Shown: positions 1 to 6,583 of the stretch, in pieces
How positions within the stretch are numbered: the stretch's first letter is position 1
How the letters are laid out: each line of letters opens with the position of its first letter
From: a virus
IMG/VR virus record: IMGVR_UViG_3300042006_000321
Location: 1 to 20,648 of that record
Direction: 5' to 3' (one strand)
Length of the DNA: 20,648 bases
Program-made: the position numbers and the translations under genes
Notes under the pieces: generated by a model
Databases searched by the model: none
The model's input: only the letters and a program-made list of their open reading frames with translations
Told to the model about the DNA's origin: nothing

Positions 1-1
1 G

Positions 2-454
2 TTGTCCGCGACCGTGGAAGAGTTCACCCCGCCGAAGATCGAGTTCGACATGGAACTCATGTCCGGTGGGCGCTTTATCGCCGAGGAAATGGCCAAGAGC
101 GGCAAGGTGCTCAATGCCACGCTGGTCCTCCAGGGTGCCGGTCCTGAAATCATGCTGGCGCTGGGCGTGCGCATGGGTGACGACATCCTGCTCAACGTAC
201 GTGAAGCCGGCCAGGACCAGGATGGCAAGACGTATTTCACCTACCACACCGTCGGCGGCAAGCTCAAATCCCTGGATGAAGCGAAGCTGAAAATGGGCGA
301 CAAGGCGCTCACCACGCTGGTGTTGTCCTGCCGCACCTACAACCGACTGGAAAACGGCATCCCGGTGATCGACATCGATGTGCGCACCCAAAAATTCGTG
401 CTCAATGGCGTCGACATCCTGGGCGATGCGCGCCGCGCTGTGCTGATGCCTTAA
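2..454 (+). CDS. Phage major tail tube protein (P2 FII-like), 5' end outside window
   Basis: This is the inner tube subunit of a contractile tail: hexameric rings stack on the baseplate and the sheath contracts around them. The readable 150 residues carry the family pattern, with EFTPPKIEFDMELMSGG near the start, a beta-rich middle and a C-terminal stretch (IDIDVRTQKFVLNGVDILGD) typical of P2 FII and the R-pyocin tube protein. Family members are about 165-175 residues, so roughly 20 N-terminal residues are missing; the TTG at position 2 is probably an internal codon, not the start. The gene ends in TAA and is followed by a short GC-rich hairpin before the chaperone gene. Its place ahead of a chaperone, tape measure, GpU, GpX and GpD series is the conserved P2 order. 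Family assignment is from remembered sequence pattern and from synteny. Confidence 0.88.
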   Translation: MSATVEEFTPPKIEFDMELMSGGRFIAEEMAKSGKVLNATLVLQGAGPEIMLALGVRMGDDILLNVREAGQDQDGKTYFTYHTVGGKLKSLDEAKLKMGDKALTTLVLSCRTYNRLENGIPVIDIDVRTQKFVLNGVDILGDARRAVLMP

Positions 455-461
455 ACCCCTG

Positions 462-481
462 GGGGCGGGTGCGCTCGCCCC
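462..481 (+). terminator. GC-rich hairpin between tube and chaperone genes
   Basis: GGGGCG (462-467) pairs perfectly with CGCCCC (476-481) around an 8-nt loop, and CTTGCTTG follows without a real T tract. In tail operons the tube protein is needed in far higher amounts than the chaperone, so a leaky terminator or mRNA 3'-end stabiliser here would make sense. The role is inferred; only the hairpin is seen. Confidence 0.35.
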
Positions 482-504
482 TTGCTTGAACAAGGAATTG
501 CCCC

Positions 505-1077
505 ATGGCCTGGATGCCACCGCTGCATAGGTTGCTGTCTGCAATCACCGCCGACACCGGCGCGACGATCGAGCAGGTGCAACTTAAACCGCTGTACTAC
601 GCCGCGCAAAAAGACGCGCTGGCCCGGGCCGGTGACGACGAGGACGATCAGTTCTTTGAACTGGCGAAACTCGCCACCGGCCTGTCGGAAAAAGAACTCG
701 ACCAGCTCAAGCGCCCGGACTACGTGTCTATCGCTCAGTACGTACACGAGATGTCGACGCGACCTGCTTCATTCTTTCTCAACGAACCTCAGCAGTCGTC
801 CCACGACCAGCCCATCCAACTGCTATTGCCCCTGGATGCAGCCGGCCGAACCCTGAATGAACTGCCCCTGGAAATGCCCGCCCTGCGCGCCACCAAAGTG
901 ATGAAAAAACTCGCCACCAACAAAGAACGCGCCGAATTCATCACCGCCCATTGCACCGGCTTGATGATCCCGGATCTCGCGGGGTTGACCGTACCGGACT
1001 GGACGGAATTGCAGGAGCGCATCGACGATTTTTTAAATCAACCGGCGGACTTCTTTCGGAACGCGACATCGACGTGA
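505..1077 (+). CDS. Tail assembly chaperone, short (gpE-like) product
   Basis: This is a 190-residue protein in the position of P2 gpE, the chaperone that coats the tape measure during tail assembly. It starts at ATG 505 after an AAGGA ribosome-binding site. The sequence is mostly helical and acidic in its first half and has no enzyme motif, as expected. A conserved-looking segment around residues 130-150 (PALRATKVMKKLATNKERA) precedes the frameshift site. Translation that stays in this frame ends at the TGA at 1075-1077, shortly after the slippery heptamer at 1029-1035. Function is assigned from gene order (tube, this gene, tape measure) and from the -1 frameshift signature known for tail chaperone pairs of long-tailed phages; the sequence itself is weakly conserved across phages. 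Confidence 0.8.
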   Translation: MAWMPPLHRLLSAITADTGATIEQVQLKPLYYAAQKDALARAGDDEDDQFFELAKLATGLSEKELDQLKRPDYVSIAQYVHEMSTRPASFFLNEPQQSSHDQPIQLLLPLDAAGRTLNELPLEMPALRATKVMKKLATNKERAEFITAHCTGLMIPDLAGLTVPDWTELQERIDDFLNQPADFFRNATST

Positions 1078-1199
1078 TCCTCGATGTGGTGCCGCTGGTT
1101 TACTCGGTAAACGAAGCGGAAATTCTCGACTGGGACGCCGCAAAAGCACTGCGCCGCTACGACATTGCGATCACTCGCCTTGGGGTTAAACAGGAGTAA
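505..1199 (+). CDS. Tail assembly chaperone, frameshifted long product (gpE+E'-like)
   Basis: A second product is predicted by programmed -1 ribosomal frameshifting. The heptamer T TTT TTA lies at 1029-1035 in exactly the phase needed for tandem slippage (zero-frame codons TTT TTA). After the slip, reading continues at AAA (1035-1037) and runs open to the TAA at 1197-1199, adding 54 residues (KSTGGLLSERDIDVILDVV...) to the first 177 and giving 231 residues. The -1 frame has no good start of its own near the junction, and its stop lies only 6 nt before the tape-measure ATG, so the extension is clearly used. In P2 the analogous pair uses T TTT TTG. The long form normally recruits tube subunits to the chaperone-coated tape measure. 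The frame arithmetic is seen directly; the biological use is family knowledge. Confidence 0.82.
1029..1035 (+). promoter_or_regulatory. Slippery heptamer for -1 frameshifting
   Basis: The seven bases are T TTT TTA, matching the X XXY YYZ rule in the zero frame of the chaperone gene. The zero-frame stop follows 40 nt downstream, and the overlapping -1 frame encodes the conserved extension. I did not identify a clear downstream pseudoknot. Confidence 0.85.
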
Positions 1200-1205
1200 A
1201 GCGAG

Positions 1206-2450
1206 ATGCAAGAGACTCAATATGCGACCCGGCTCGCGGTGCAAGACAACCGCTGGATGCTCGGTGACGCGGATCTGGGCAGTGTGCTCGCACCGTTCTC
1301 TGCAAGCTTGGCCGCGCCTGAACGCGAGGCTCCATCACCGCAATCGACGCTCAGCTCGGCGCTGGTTACCGTCAGCGTGGACCTGAATGCGTTGACCCTG
1401 GAGCAGGTACGGTTGCGCGAGACGCTGGAGACGCTCAACACGACGTTGTTCATCACCGGCGCTGCCCTGACCGCCCCGGCCCTGAGCCCCGCGACCAGTG
1501 AGACGAAGAAAACGCCGGAAGAAACAAAGCCTGCCGAATCCTCCGCCACTCAATTGCTCAAGTGGGCCGTTGAAGGCTTGGCGGATTCGTTCAGAACCAA
1601 GGTTTCAGACAAGGTGCTTGAAGCGACCTTGGGCAAGATCCCCCGCATCGGCGCGGTGTTTAAGGGGGCCGGCAAGGGCGGTGACGCTTGCTGCTCGGGT
1701 GTCAGCGAGGTGCCGCGGGGGCGTAAGCGTTATGGGCCCAACAAGTCATCTGGGAAGAGAGGGCCAGGCAAGCCCACGTTCATGAAGTCAAGGCGCAGTC
1801 CCCCCCGAACCTCTTTGAGTTTGTTCGCCACGGTGCGCAGCCTCTTCGAAAAGGTAAGCAAGGTCTTCGAAGGTCCGCGCCTGGGGTTCAATGCCTCGAC
1901 GATTGCTCCACGCACAGCGGCCCCTTCGAGCCTGGCTGGCGCCGCGACCCGACTGGAATCATCCTTCGTGCGCAGGCTGGGCCCGCTGAAGTACGTCGAC
2001 ACCGCGATGGCCGTCGTGCAAGGCGTGCGCCAGGGCGATGCAAAAGCCGTTGGCAGTGGCCTGAGCACCGCCGGTGGCGCCTGGGCTGGCGCATCGGCCG
2101 GGGCTGCACTTGGCACGCTGGTTTTTCCCGGTATCGGTACCGCCGTCGGTGGTGCAATCGGTGGCTTGCTGGGCAGCGAAGCGGGCAGTTGGCTCGGTGA
2201 CAAACTGTTCAGTTCAAGTGATCGCTTGCCCGCGCCGAATGCCTTGAGCAAGGAACTCAACAGTGCTCGCACCGACAACATCCAGGTCACGATCTCGCCG
2301 AGCATCCAGATCACTGGCGTCAACCCCGCCGATGCCCAGCAAGTGGTCAACCAAGTGCTCCAGGCCCTGCAATTCCAATGCATGCCCATGGTGACCGATT
2401 CCCTCGGTATTCGACGCAACGCGGCATTGGCCGACCCCGGAGGTGATTGA
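1206..2450 (+). CDS. Phage tail tape measure protein, short
   Basis: This is a 414-residue protein in the tape-measure slot, starting at ATG 1206 with a GGAG ribosome-binding site that overlaps the end of the chaperone extension. A helical N-terminal half includes a Lys/Glu-rich stretch near residues 95-115. Residues about 155-205 form a low-complexity basic linker with a CC pair. Residues about 290-335 are a strong glycine-zipper/hydrophobic segment (GGAWAGASAGAALGTLVFPG and following), which is typical of tape-measure proteins that line the tube and insert into the membrane. The C-terminus reads like a conserved Pseudomonas tail-protein end (ISPSIQITGVNPADAQQVVN). P2 gpT is about twice as long, so the tail should be short if the usual length relation holds. 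It stops in TGATG overlapping the next gene. Assignment rests on synteny and the glycine zipper. Confidence 0.78.
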   Translation: MQETQYATRLAVQDNRWMLGDADLGSVLAPFSASLAAPEREAPSPQSTLSSALVTVSVDLNALTLEQVRLRETLETLNTTLFITGAALTAPALSPATSETKKTPEETKPAESSATQLLKWAVEGLADSFRTKVSDKVLEATLGKIPRIGAVFKGAGKGGDACCSGVSEVPRGRKRYGPNKSSGKRGPGKPTFMKSRRSPPRTSLSLFATVRSLFEKVSKVFEGPRLGFNASTIAPRTAAPSSLAGAATRLESSFVRRLGPLKYVDTAMAVVQGVRQGDAKAVGSGLSTAGGAWAGASAGAALGTLVFPGIGTAVGGAIGGLLGSEAGSWLGDKLFSSSDRLPAPNALSKELNSARTDNIQVTISPSIQITGVNPADAQQVVNQVLQALQFQCMPMVTDSLGIRRNAALADPGGD

Positions 2451-2833
2451 TGCGACAACAGATGGTATTGGGCGATTTTATCTTTGGCCTCTCACGAGGT
2501 TTTGCCTACGCCACGCTCACCCACAGCAGTTACGGGGGCTGGAGCAACCTGGAAATCATTGCCAGCAAGCCGCAGTCCCGTCAGAGCGGTCAGGCTCTGG
2601 AGAAACTCACGTTCGGCGGCACGGCAATGTACGCCGTAGGTATGCAGCGCCTGGACGAGTTACGCGCCTTGCAGAATGCGCGGGCACCGCTGCCGCTGGT
2701 CGACGGGATCGGCCGGAACTGGGGGCTGTGGCGCATCAACGCCGTGGTGGAAAACCAAAGCCATGTGATCGACGACGGCACCGCCATGGTCATGTCCTGG
2801 AGCCTTGAATTGGAGGAGTTCGTCAATGCGTAG
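2450..2833 (+). CDS. Phage tail protein GpU family (tail completion/terminator)
   Basis: A 127-residue protein of the P2 GpU family, which caps the tail tube and sheath at the head-proximal end. The N-terminal motif MVLGDFIFGLS, the central FGG-TAMYAVG-L segment and the late PLPLVDGIGRNWGLWRI motif are family hallmarks. The ATG at 2450 overlaps the tape-measure stop (TGATG) and has GGAGG seven bases upstream; a TTG one codon earlier is in frame but less likely. The end overlaps the start of the GpX gene by eight bases, so the genes are translationally coupled. Confidence 0.9.
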   Translation: MRQQMVLGDFIFGLSRGFAYATLTHSSYGGWSNLEIIASKPQSRQSGQALEKLTFGGTAMYAVGMQRLDELRALQNARAPLPLVDGIGRNWGLWRINAVVENQSHVIDDGTAMVMSWSLELEEFVNA

Positions 2834-3038
2834 AGTGCGAAGTATTGCCGGGGATTCAGTCAACCTGCTGCTGTACCGCGAGTTGGGGCGCTGTGACGAC
2901 GCTGCTGAAGAAACCCTCTGGCGCCTGAACCCCGAACTGGCCGAGCACGGGCCGGTATTGCCGGCGGGCGTGTGGGTGGTGGTGCCGGAGTTGCACGCCC
3001 GGCCAGCGGCTTTGCGGCCGATTTCGGCCTGGGATTGA
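2826..3038 (+). CDS. Phage tail protein GpX family
   Basis: A 70-residue protein of the GpX family, a LysM-like small tail protein that associates with the baseplate hub in P2-like phages. It reads RSIAGDSVNLLLYRELGR, then LWRLNPELAEHGPVLPAGVWVVVPEL: the same layout of a short LysM-like fold with an N-x-x-L-A core as P2 gpX. Start chosen at ATG 2826 because it has a GGAGG nearby (TTGGAGGAG) and overlaps the end of the GpU gene; the in-frame upstream extension lies inside that gene. GpD follows after nine bases. Confidence 0.88.
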   Translation: MRRVRSIAGDSVNLLLYRELGRCDDAAEETLWRLNPELAEHGPVLPAGVWVVVPELHARPAALRPISAWD

Positions 3039-3047
3039 GGAGGCCAT

Positions 3048-4058
3048 ATGACACAGGGATTCACCCCGGTCGTTGAGTTCTACGGTGCCAATGCGGCATT
3101 GCTTAACCAACGGTTGATGCACTGGAGCCATACCGATGCCGCCGGTATCCAGACCGACCGACTGGAACTCACGCTCAATACCGAGGGCCTGGAAGGGTTG
3201 CCGAGCTTGAGCGGCAAGATCGGCATGCGGGTCGGCTATCAGGAGTCGGGCCTGGTGGAGAAGGGCGAATTCGTCATCACGCAGCGAACCCCGGTGCTGT
3301 TTCCGATGCGCCTGATGATCGTCGCCACCGCCGCACCTTTCAGTGCTGCGGACCCCAGCCATTACCGGCAGCGTCGCTCCGCCAGTTACGGGCCTACCAC
3401 CCTGGGCGCGCTGTTTCGTCAGTTAGTCAGCCGGCATGGCTATTCACCCCGGGTGGCACCGGCGCTGGAAGGCATTCCGATTCCCCATATCGATCAATCC
3501 AACGAAAGCGACATGGCGTTTATCACGCGCCTGGCCAATCGCTATAGCGCCATCACAAAACCGATCAACGAACTGTATGTATTGGCGGAAGCCGGCAAGG
3601 TTCACTCCCTTTCCGGCCAGCCTCTGCCGGATGTGACGTTATCCGTGACCCAGGACAACCGGCCCGGTGACCAAGCGTTCATCACAGCCAAGCTCGACGA
3701 ACAATCGCGCTCTAAGTACATGGGGTGCCGTGTGACCTGGTGGGATGCCGCCGGGGGCAAACAGCACGTCGTGCAAGTCGGCATTGCGCCGTTCAAAACC
3801 TTGCGCCAACGCTGCCAGAACGAAGCCGAAGCCCGCGCTGTGGCCGAAGGCGAACTGCGGCGCGTGGGCCGTGAAGGTTTGAAATTACAGATCGATTGTC
3901 CAGGCAATCCGCTGCTCGCCGCTGAAGGGTTGCTGCTGCTGGATGAGAGCTGGCCGTCCTATATGCAAGGGCGCTGGTCGATCACCCAAGTGACCCATGT
4001 GGGTGACCCGACGACGGGGTATCGCAGTTCGATTGTGGCGGGCGGGTTGTCGATCTAG
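3048..4058 (+). CDS. Phage late control protein GpD (baseplate hub, VgrG gp27-like)
   Basis: A 336-residue homologue of P2 gpD, the trimeric baseplate hub that links tube to spike and is structurally related to T4 gp27 and the N-terminal half of VgrG. Visible features are the N-terminal PVVEFYGANAALLNQRLMHW, an LSGKIGMRVGY strand pair, ESDMAFITRLANRY (the classic E-S-D-x-x-F-x-x-R-L-A helix of the family) and the C-terminal GRWSITQVTHVGDPTTGYRS. It starts at ATG 3048 with GGAGG six bases upstream. It is the last tail gene of the module; the next gene in such modules is the endolysin, which is broken here. Confidence 0.92.
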   Translation: MTQGFTPVVEFYGANAALLNQRLMHWSHTDAAGIQTDRLELTLNTEGLEGLPSLSGKIGMRVGYQESGLVEKGEFVITQRTPVLFPMRLMIVATAAPFSAADPSHYRQRRSASYGPTTLGALFRQLVSRHGYSPRVAPALEGIPIPHIDQSNESDMAFITRLANRYSAITKPINELYVLAEAGKVHSLSGQPLPDVTLSVTQDNRPGDQAFITAKLDEQSRSKYMGCRVTWWDAAGGKQHVVQVGIAPFKTLRQRCQNEAEARAVAEGELRRVGREGLKLQIDCPGNPLLAAEGLLLLDESWPSYMQGRWSITQVTHVGDPTTGYRSSIVAGGLSI

Positions 4059-4080
4059 ACCTTCTTACAGAGTAGAAATC

Positions 4081-4194
4081 ATGCTGATTACGCTTGCCCA
4101 ACTTGTTCACGTCATGCCAGCAGCCCGCCTCGTAGCGGGTGTTTTTTTGTTTGACGATGACTCCAGCCCGGTACTTCGCTGGACTGCGCCGTAG
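4081..4194 (+). pseudogene. Endolysin (probable GH19 family) 5' remnant cut by ICE insertion
   Basis: The frame from ATG 4081 reads MLITLAQLVHVMPAARLVAGVF and then diverges to a stop at 4192-4194. The opening resembles the N-terminus of phage GH19-type endolysins (M-x-x-T-x-x-Q-L-x-x-I-M-P-x-A, then A-G-V-F), which usually follow GpD in Pseudomonas tail modules. Similarity ends at the GVF codons, exactly where a run of seven T residues occurs (4142-4148). The remaining ~180 codons are absent. The best reading is that the ICE inserted here and the rest of the gene lies beyond its right end. The 22-residue match is short, so the family call is moderate; the truncation is clear from the position and the abrupt change. 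Confidence 0.6.
4142..4150. other. Probable left attachment junction (attL) of the ICE
   Basis: Seven T residues followed by GT mark the point where endolysin-like sequence stops and ICE sequence begins, about 176 bp before the integrase start. Tn4371-family elements are known to integrate at short T-rich sites such as TTTTTCAT, not in tRNA genes, which fits a TTTTTGT core here. The partner site is outside the window, so the exact core is unproven. Confidence 0.5.
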
Positions 4195-4325
4195 CTCGAT
4201 GAAGCAGGTTTATCAAGGACTTACGCGCGTCCATCATATGCCGGTGCTTTCTGAAACTTGACCCGGTTTTCCCTCGCGCCGCTCCTATCTGGCTCTTGGA
4301 ATTCGGGTCGTTCCAAGGAGTCATC

Positions 4326-5525
4326 ATGGCGAAGATCAAGCTCACCAAGACCGCCGTAGAGTCGGCGCAACCCCAGGCCAAGGACATCGAACTACGGGAT
4401 ACCGTGGTGCCGGGTTTCCTCTGCAAGATTACCCCGAAGGGCCGTCGGGTGTTCATGCTCCAGTACCGCACGAACTCCGGGCAGCCCCGCAAGCCCTCGC
4501 TGGGCCTGTTCGGGGAACTGACCGTGGAGCAGGCCCGCGTCATGGCGCAGGACTGGCTGGCCGAGGTTCGCCGAGGCGGCGACCCCGGCGGCGCCAAGGC
4601 CGAGGCGCGCAAGGCGCCCACGGTCGAAGCGCTGTGCAAGAAGTTCATGGAGGACTACTCCAAGAAGCGCAACAAGCCGAGCACGCAGCGCGGCTATCAG
4701 GCCGTCATCGACCGCTGCATCGTCCCGCTGATCGGCCGCAAGAAGGTGCAGGACGTGAAGCGGCCCGACATTGCCGGGCTGATGGAGAAACTGGCCTACA
4801 AGCCCGCCGAGGCGAACAACGCCTTCGGCGTGCTGCGCAAGATGTTCAACCTGGCCGAAGTGTGGGGCTACCGCCCGGACGGCACGAACCCGTGCCGCCA
4901 CGTCCCGATGTACCCGCCCGGCGAGGAAACCCGGCTCATCGTGGACGACGAACTGGCGCTGATCTTCCGCCAGTTGGAGAAGCTGGAGGCGGAAGGACTG
5001 GAGAACTACGTCATCCCGCTGGCGATTCGCCTGCAATTCGAGTTCGCCGGCCGCCGCTCCGAAATCTGCATGCTTGAATGGGATTGGGTCGATCTGGAGA
5101 ACCGGCGCGTGGTCTGGCCCGACAGCAAGACCGGCGGCCTCTCCAAGCCCATGAGCGCGGAAGCCTATCGACTGTTCTCGACGGCACCGCGCCGAGAAGG
5201 TTGCCCCTACGTCCTGCCTTCGCCCAACGACCCGACCAAGCACCTGACCTTTGGCGAGCACTATGGCGGATGGTGCCGGGTGCTCAAGGCAGCCGGCGTC
5301 CCACACGTCGGCACGCACGGCATCCGCCACCGCTCCACGACCGACATTGCCAATTCGGGAGTGCCGACCAAGGTAGGCATGAAGCTGACGGGCCACAAGA
5401 CCGTGGCGATGTTCATGCACTACGTCCACACCGAGGACAAGCCGGTGCGGGATGCTGCCGAACTGGTGGCGAGTCGGCGGCAGGCCATCACGGGCGCGCG
5501 GCGCCCTGCGGAGGCCACGGCATGA
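4326..5525 (+). CDS. int: ICE tyrosine integrase
   Basis: A 399-residue site-specific tyrosine recombinase that integrates and excises the element. Residues 1-90 are an arm-type DNA-binding domain of the DUF4102 kind (LTKTAVESA, DTVVPGFLCKITPKG, LGLFGELTVEQAR). Residues about 98-185 are the SAM-like core-binding domain. The catalytic domain shows all key residues: R243 in AGRRSEI, K268 in DSKTGG, H331 and R334 in HGIRH, H357 in LTGHK and the nucleophile Y366 in FMHYVH. Start chosen at ATG 4326 with AAGGAG upstream; an in-frame TTG at 4296 lacks a site. The gene sits at the left edge of the element reading inward. The ATGA overlap at its end couples it to the broken DUF1016 gene. It appears intact, so the ICE may still be able to move. 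Confidence 0.95.
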   Translation: MAKIKLTKTAVESAQPQAKDIELRDTVVPGFLCKITPKGRRVFMLQYRTNSGQPRKPSLGLFGELTVEQARVMAQDWLAEVRRGGDPGGAKAEARKAPTVEALCKKFMEDYSKKRNKPSTQRGYQAVIDRCIVPLIGRKKVQDVKRPDIAGLMEKLAYKPAEANNAFGVLRKMFNLAEVWGYRPDGTNPCRHVPMYPPGEETRLIVDDELALIFRQLEKLEAEGLENYVIPLAIRLQFEFAGRRSEICMLEWDWVDLENRRVVWPDSKTGGLSKPMSAEAYRLFSTAPRREGCPYVLPSPNDPTKHLTFGEHYGGWCRVLKAAGVPHVGTHGIRHRSTTDIANSGVPTKVGMKLTGHKTVAMFMHYVHTEDKPVRDAAELVASRRQAITGARRPAEATA

Positions 5526-5821
5526 GCAAGAGGACGCTTTCGGTGGCGCCCCCCGCTGCCTTGGCGGCCGACTATCCCCGTTCCGCAATTTCCGAGACAG
5601 TGTCTGGGAAATTCGGCCTCGCCGAGCTGGCCAAGGTCTTCACGCTGCCGTGGTCGGCCTATGCGCTGCTGATTTCGGTCAAGGATGCCCGCGGATCGGT
5701 GGCCGGCATCCCGTCCAGTCGGCTCCGATTGTCGTGCCGGCGTCACGACAATCGGGCGGGCCATCCCTTCTATCTAGGTGCTACACCGGAGACTGGAAAA
5801 GTATGCCCGTTTCGGGTATAG
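5522..5821 (+). pseudogene. DUF1016/YhcG-type nuclease remnant
   Basis: The frame opens at ATG 5522, overlapping the integrase stop by four bases. Its first ~58 residues include KVFTLPWSAYALLISVKDAR, which matches the N-terminal DUF1016 region of YhcG-like PDDEXK proteins (usual pattern F-x-L-P-W-S-x-Y-x-x-L-L-S-V-K, about 350 residues in total). After the codons near 5695 the similarity stops and the frame runs through unrelated sequence and a palindrome to a TAG at 5819-5821. The catalytic C-terminal PDDEXK domain is gone. Tn4371-like elements often carry an intact gene of this type directly after the integrase, so this looks like a leftover after insertion of the downstream cargo. A short expressed peptide cannot be excluded. 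Confidence 0.62.
5725..5755. repeat. 12-bp perfect inverted repeat
   Basis: CCGATTGTCGTG (5725-5736) pairs with CACGACAATCGG (5744-5755) around a 7-nt loop. No T tract follows on either strand. It lies at the point where the DUF1016 remnant loses similarity, so it may be a breakpoint scar, a protein-binding palindrome or an mRNA hairpin. Confidence 0.6.
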
Positions 5822-5822
5822 T
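5802..5822 (+). promoter_or_regulatory. Probable promoter/operator of the toxin-antitoxin pair
   Basis: A near-palindrome TATGCCCG/CGGGTATA (5802-5809 and 5813-5820, one mismatch, 3-nt centre) overlaps a good -10 box TATAGT at 5817-5822, seven bases before the toxin ribosome-binding region. The -35 region is poor. This is the usual place for an autoregulatory antitoxin operator. Confidence 0.45.
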
Positions 5823-5834
5823 TTGGAGGTCGAA

Positions 5835-6218
5835 ATGACGGTCATCCTCAAGCGCAAGGACTTTGCACGCTGGCAGTCGGGCGAGAAGCTGTCCGATGCC
5901 GCGTTGTGCAAGGCGGTTCAGGAGATGGAAAGCGGTCTGATCGACGCGGACTTGGGCGGCTCCCTCTACAAGAAGCGGGTGGCCCGCCCCGGTGGTGGTA
6001 AAAGCGGCGGCTACCGCACACTGGTATCGGCCAGGATCGGCAGCCGCTACGTGTTCCTGCATGGGTTCCCGAAGAACGACAAGGCGAACATCACGCAGGA
6101 CGAGAAGAAGGCGCTGCAATTCGCCGGCAAAGCGTTCTTGCAACTGTCCGGGGAAACGTTATCGAAGGCGTTGCAGTCGGGCGTGTTATTGGAGGTGCAT
6201 TGTGAGCAAGATCATTGA
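5835..6218 (+). CDS. RelE/HigB-type toxin of a type II toxin-antitoxin pair
   Basis: A 127-residue protein of the RelE-like family represented by YgjN/HigB-2-type toxins, which act as ribosome-dependent mRNA endonucleases. Visible family features are DADLGGSLYKKRVARPGGGKSG, then YRTLVSARIGSRYVFLHGFPKND and NITQDEKKALQFAGKAFL; the basic R-x-G-x-GKSGG-x-R region is the expected RNA-binding/catalytic face. It starts at ATG 5835 with GGAGG six bases upstream. Toxin precedes antitoxin and the genes overlap by 17 bp, which is the higBA-like order. It sits just behind the integrase and DUF1016 remnant and probably stabilises the element. No truncation is visible. Confidence 0.85.
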   Translation: MTVILKRKDFARWQSGEKLSDAALCKAVQEMESGLIDADLGGSLYKKRVARPGGGKSGGYRTLVSARIGSRYVFLHGFPKNDKANITQDEKKALQFAGKAFLQLSGETLSKALQSGVLLEVHCEQDH

Positions 6219-6504
6219 ATCCCTGCGTGACGACCTGGCCACGCTTCATGAAGTGGGTGCGATCAGCAAGGTGACGATGCGCGAGTTCGACGCGATCTGC
6301 CCGCCGCCAGTGCGGGAGTTTGGCGCCGAGGACATTAGGCGCCTACGGGAGACGCTGAAATTCAGCCAGCCGGTGTTCGCGCATCACCTGCACACCTCGG
6401 CCTCGACCGTGCGCAAGTGGGAGCAAGGTGAAACCCGACCCGCTGGCCCGGCGCTGAAGCTGCTCAACATCATCGCCGACAAGGGGCTCCGGGCGATCCT
6501 TTGA
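6202..6504 (+). CDS. XRE-family antitoxin (HigA/NadS-like)
   Basis: A 100-residue helix-turn-helix protein that should neutralise the upstream RelE-like toxin and repress the operon. The N-terminal half (SLRDDLATLHEVGAISKVTM, DAICPPPVREF) is typical of NadS-type antitoxins; residues about 46-85 hold the HTH (IRRLRETLKFSQPVFAHHLH, TSASTVRKWEQGETRP). It starts at GTG 6202, preceded by GGAGG at 6191-6195, and overlaps the toxin end. The 3' boundary is followed by about 80 bp of AT-richer sequence that probably carries the promoter of the TIR operon. The pairing is certain from overlap; the precise family name is less so. Confidence 0.88.
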   Translation: MSKIIESLRDDLATLHEVGAISKVTMREFDAICPPPVREFGAEDIRRLRETLKFSQPVFAHHLHTSASTVRKWEQGETRPAGPALKLLNIIADKGLRAIL

Positions 6505-6583
6505 TTGATCTGCGTTTTCTGCCATAACCACCTAATTTCAGTTACGATCTTTTACGCTATCAAAACGTCGATGGAGGTGACAG

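Noticed and set aside
1730-2458. 242-codon - strand frame opposite the tape measure gene
   Set aside because: Ser/Pro/Ala-rich shadow frame within a tail operon that reads entirely on the + strand.
4126-4148. Rho-independent terminator (CCCGC/GCGGG hairpin plus seven T residues)
   Set aside because: It looks like a terminator, but the same bases are in-frame codons of the endolysin start; it is better explained as coding sequence at the insertion junction, though it could still terminate transcription.
4151-4325. tRNA gene as the ICE target
   Set aside because: I could not find a tRNA cloverleaf near the junction; the target is better read as the endolysin gene.
4392-5588. 398-codon open frame on the - strand opposite the integrase
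   Set aside because: All catalytic residues of the integrase are on the + strand; the opposite product is low-complexity and has no ribosome-binding site.
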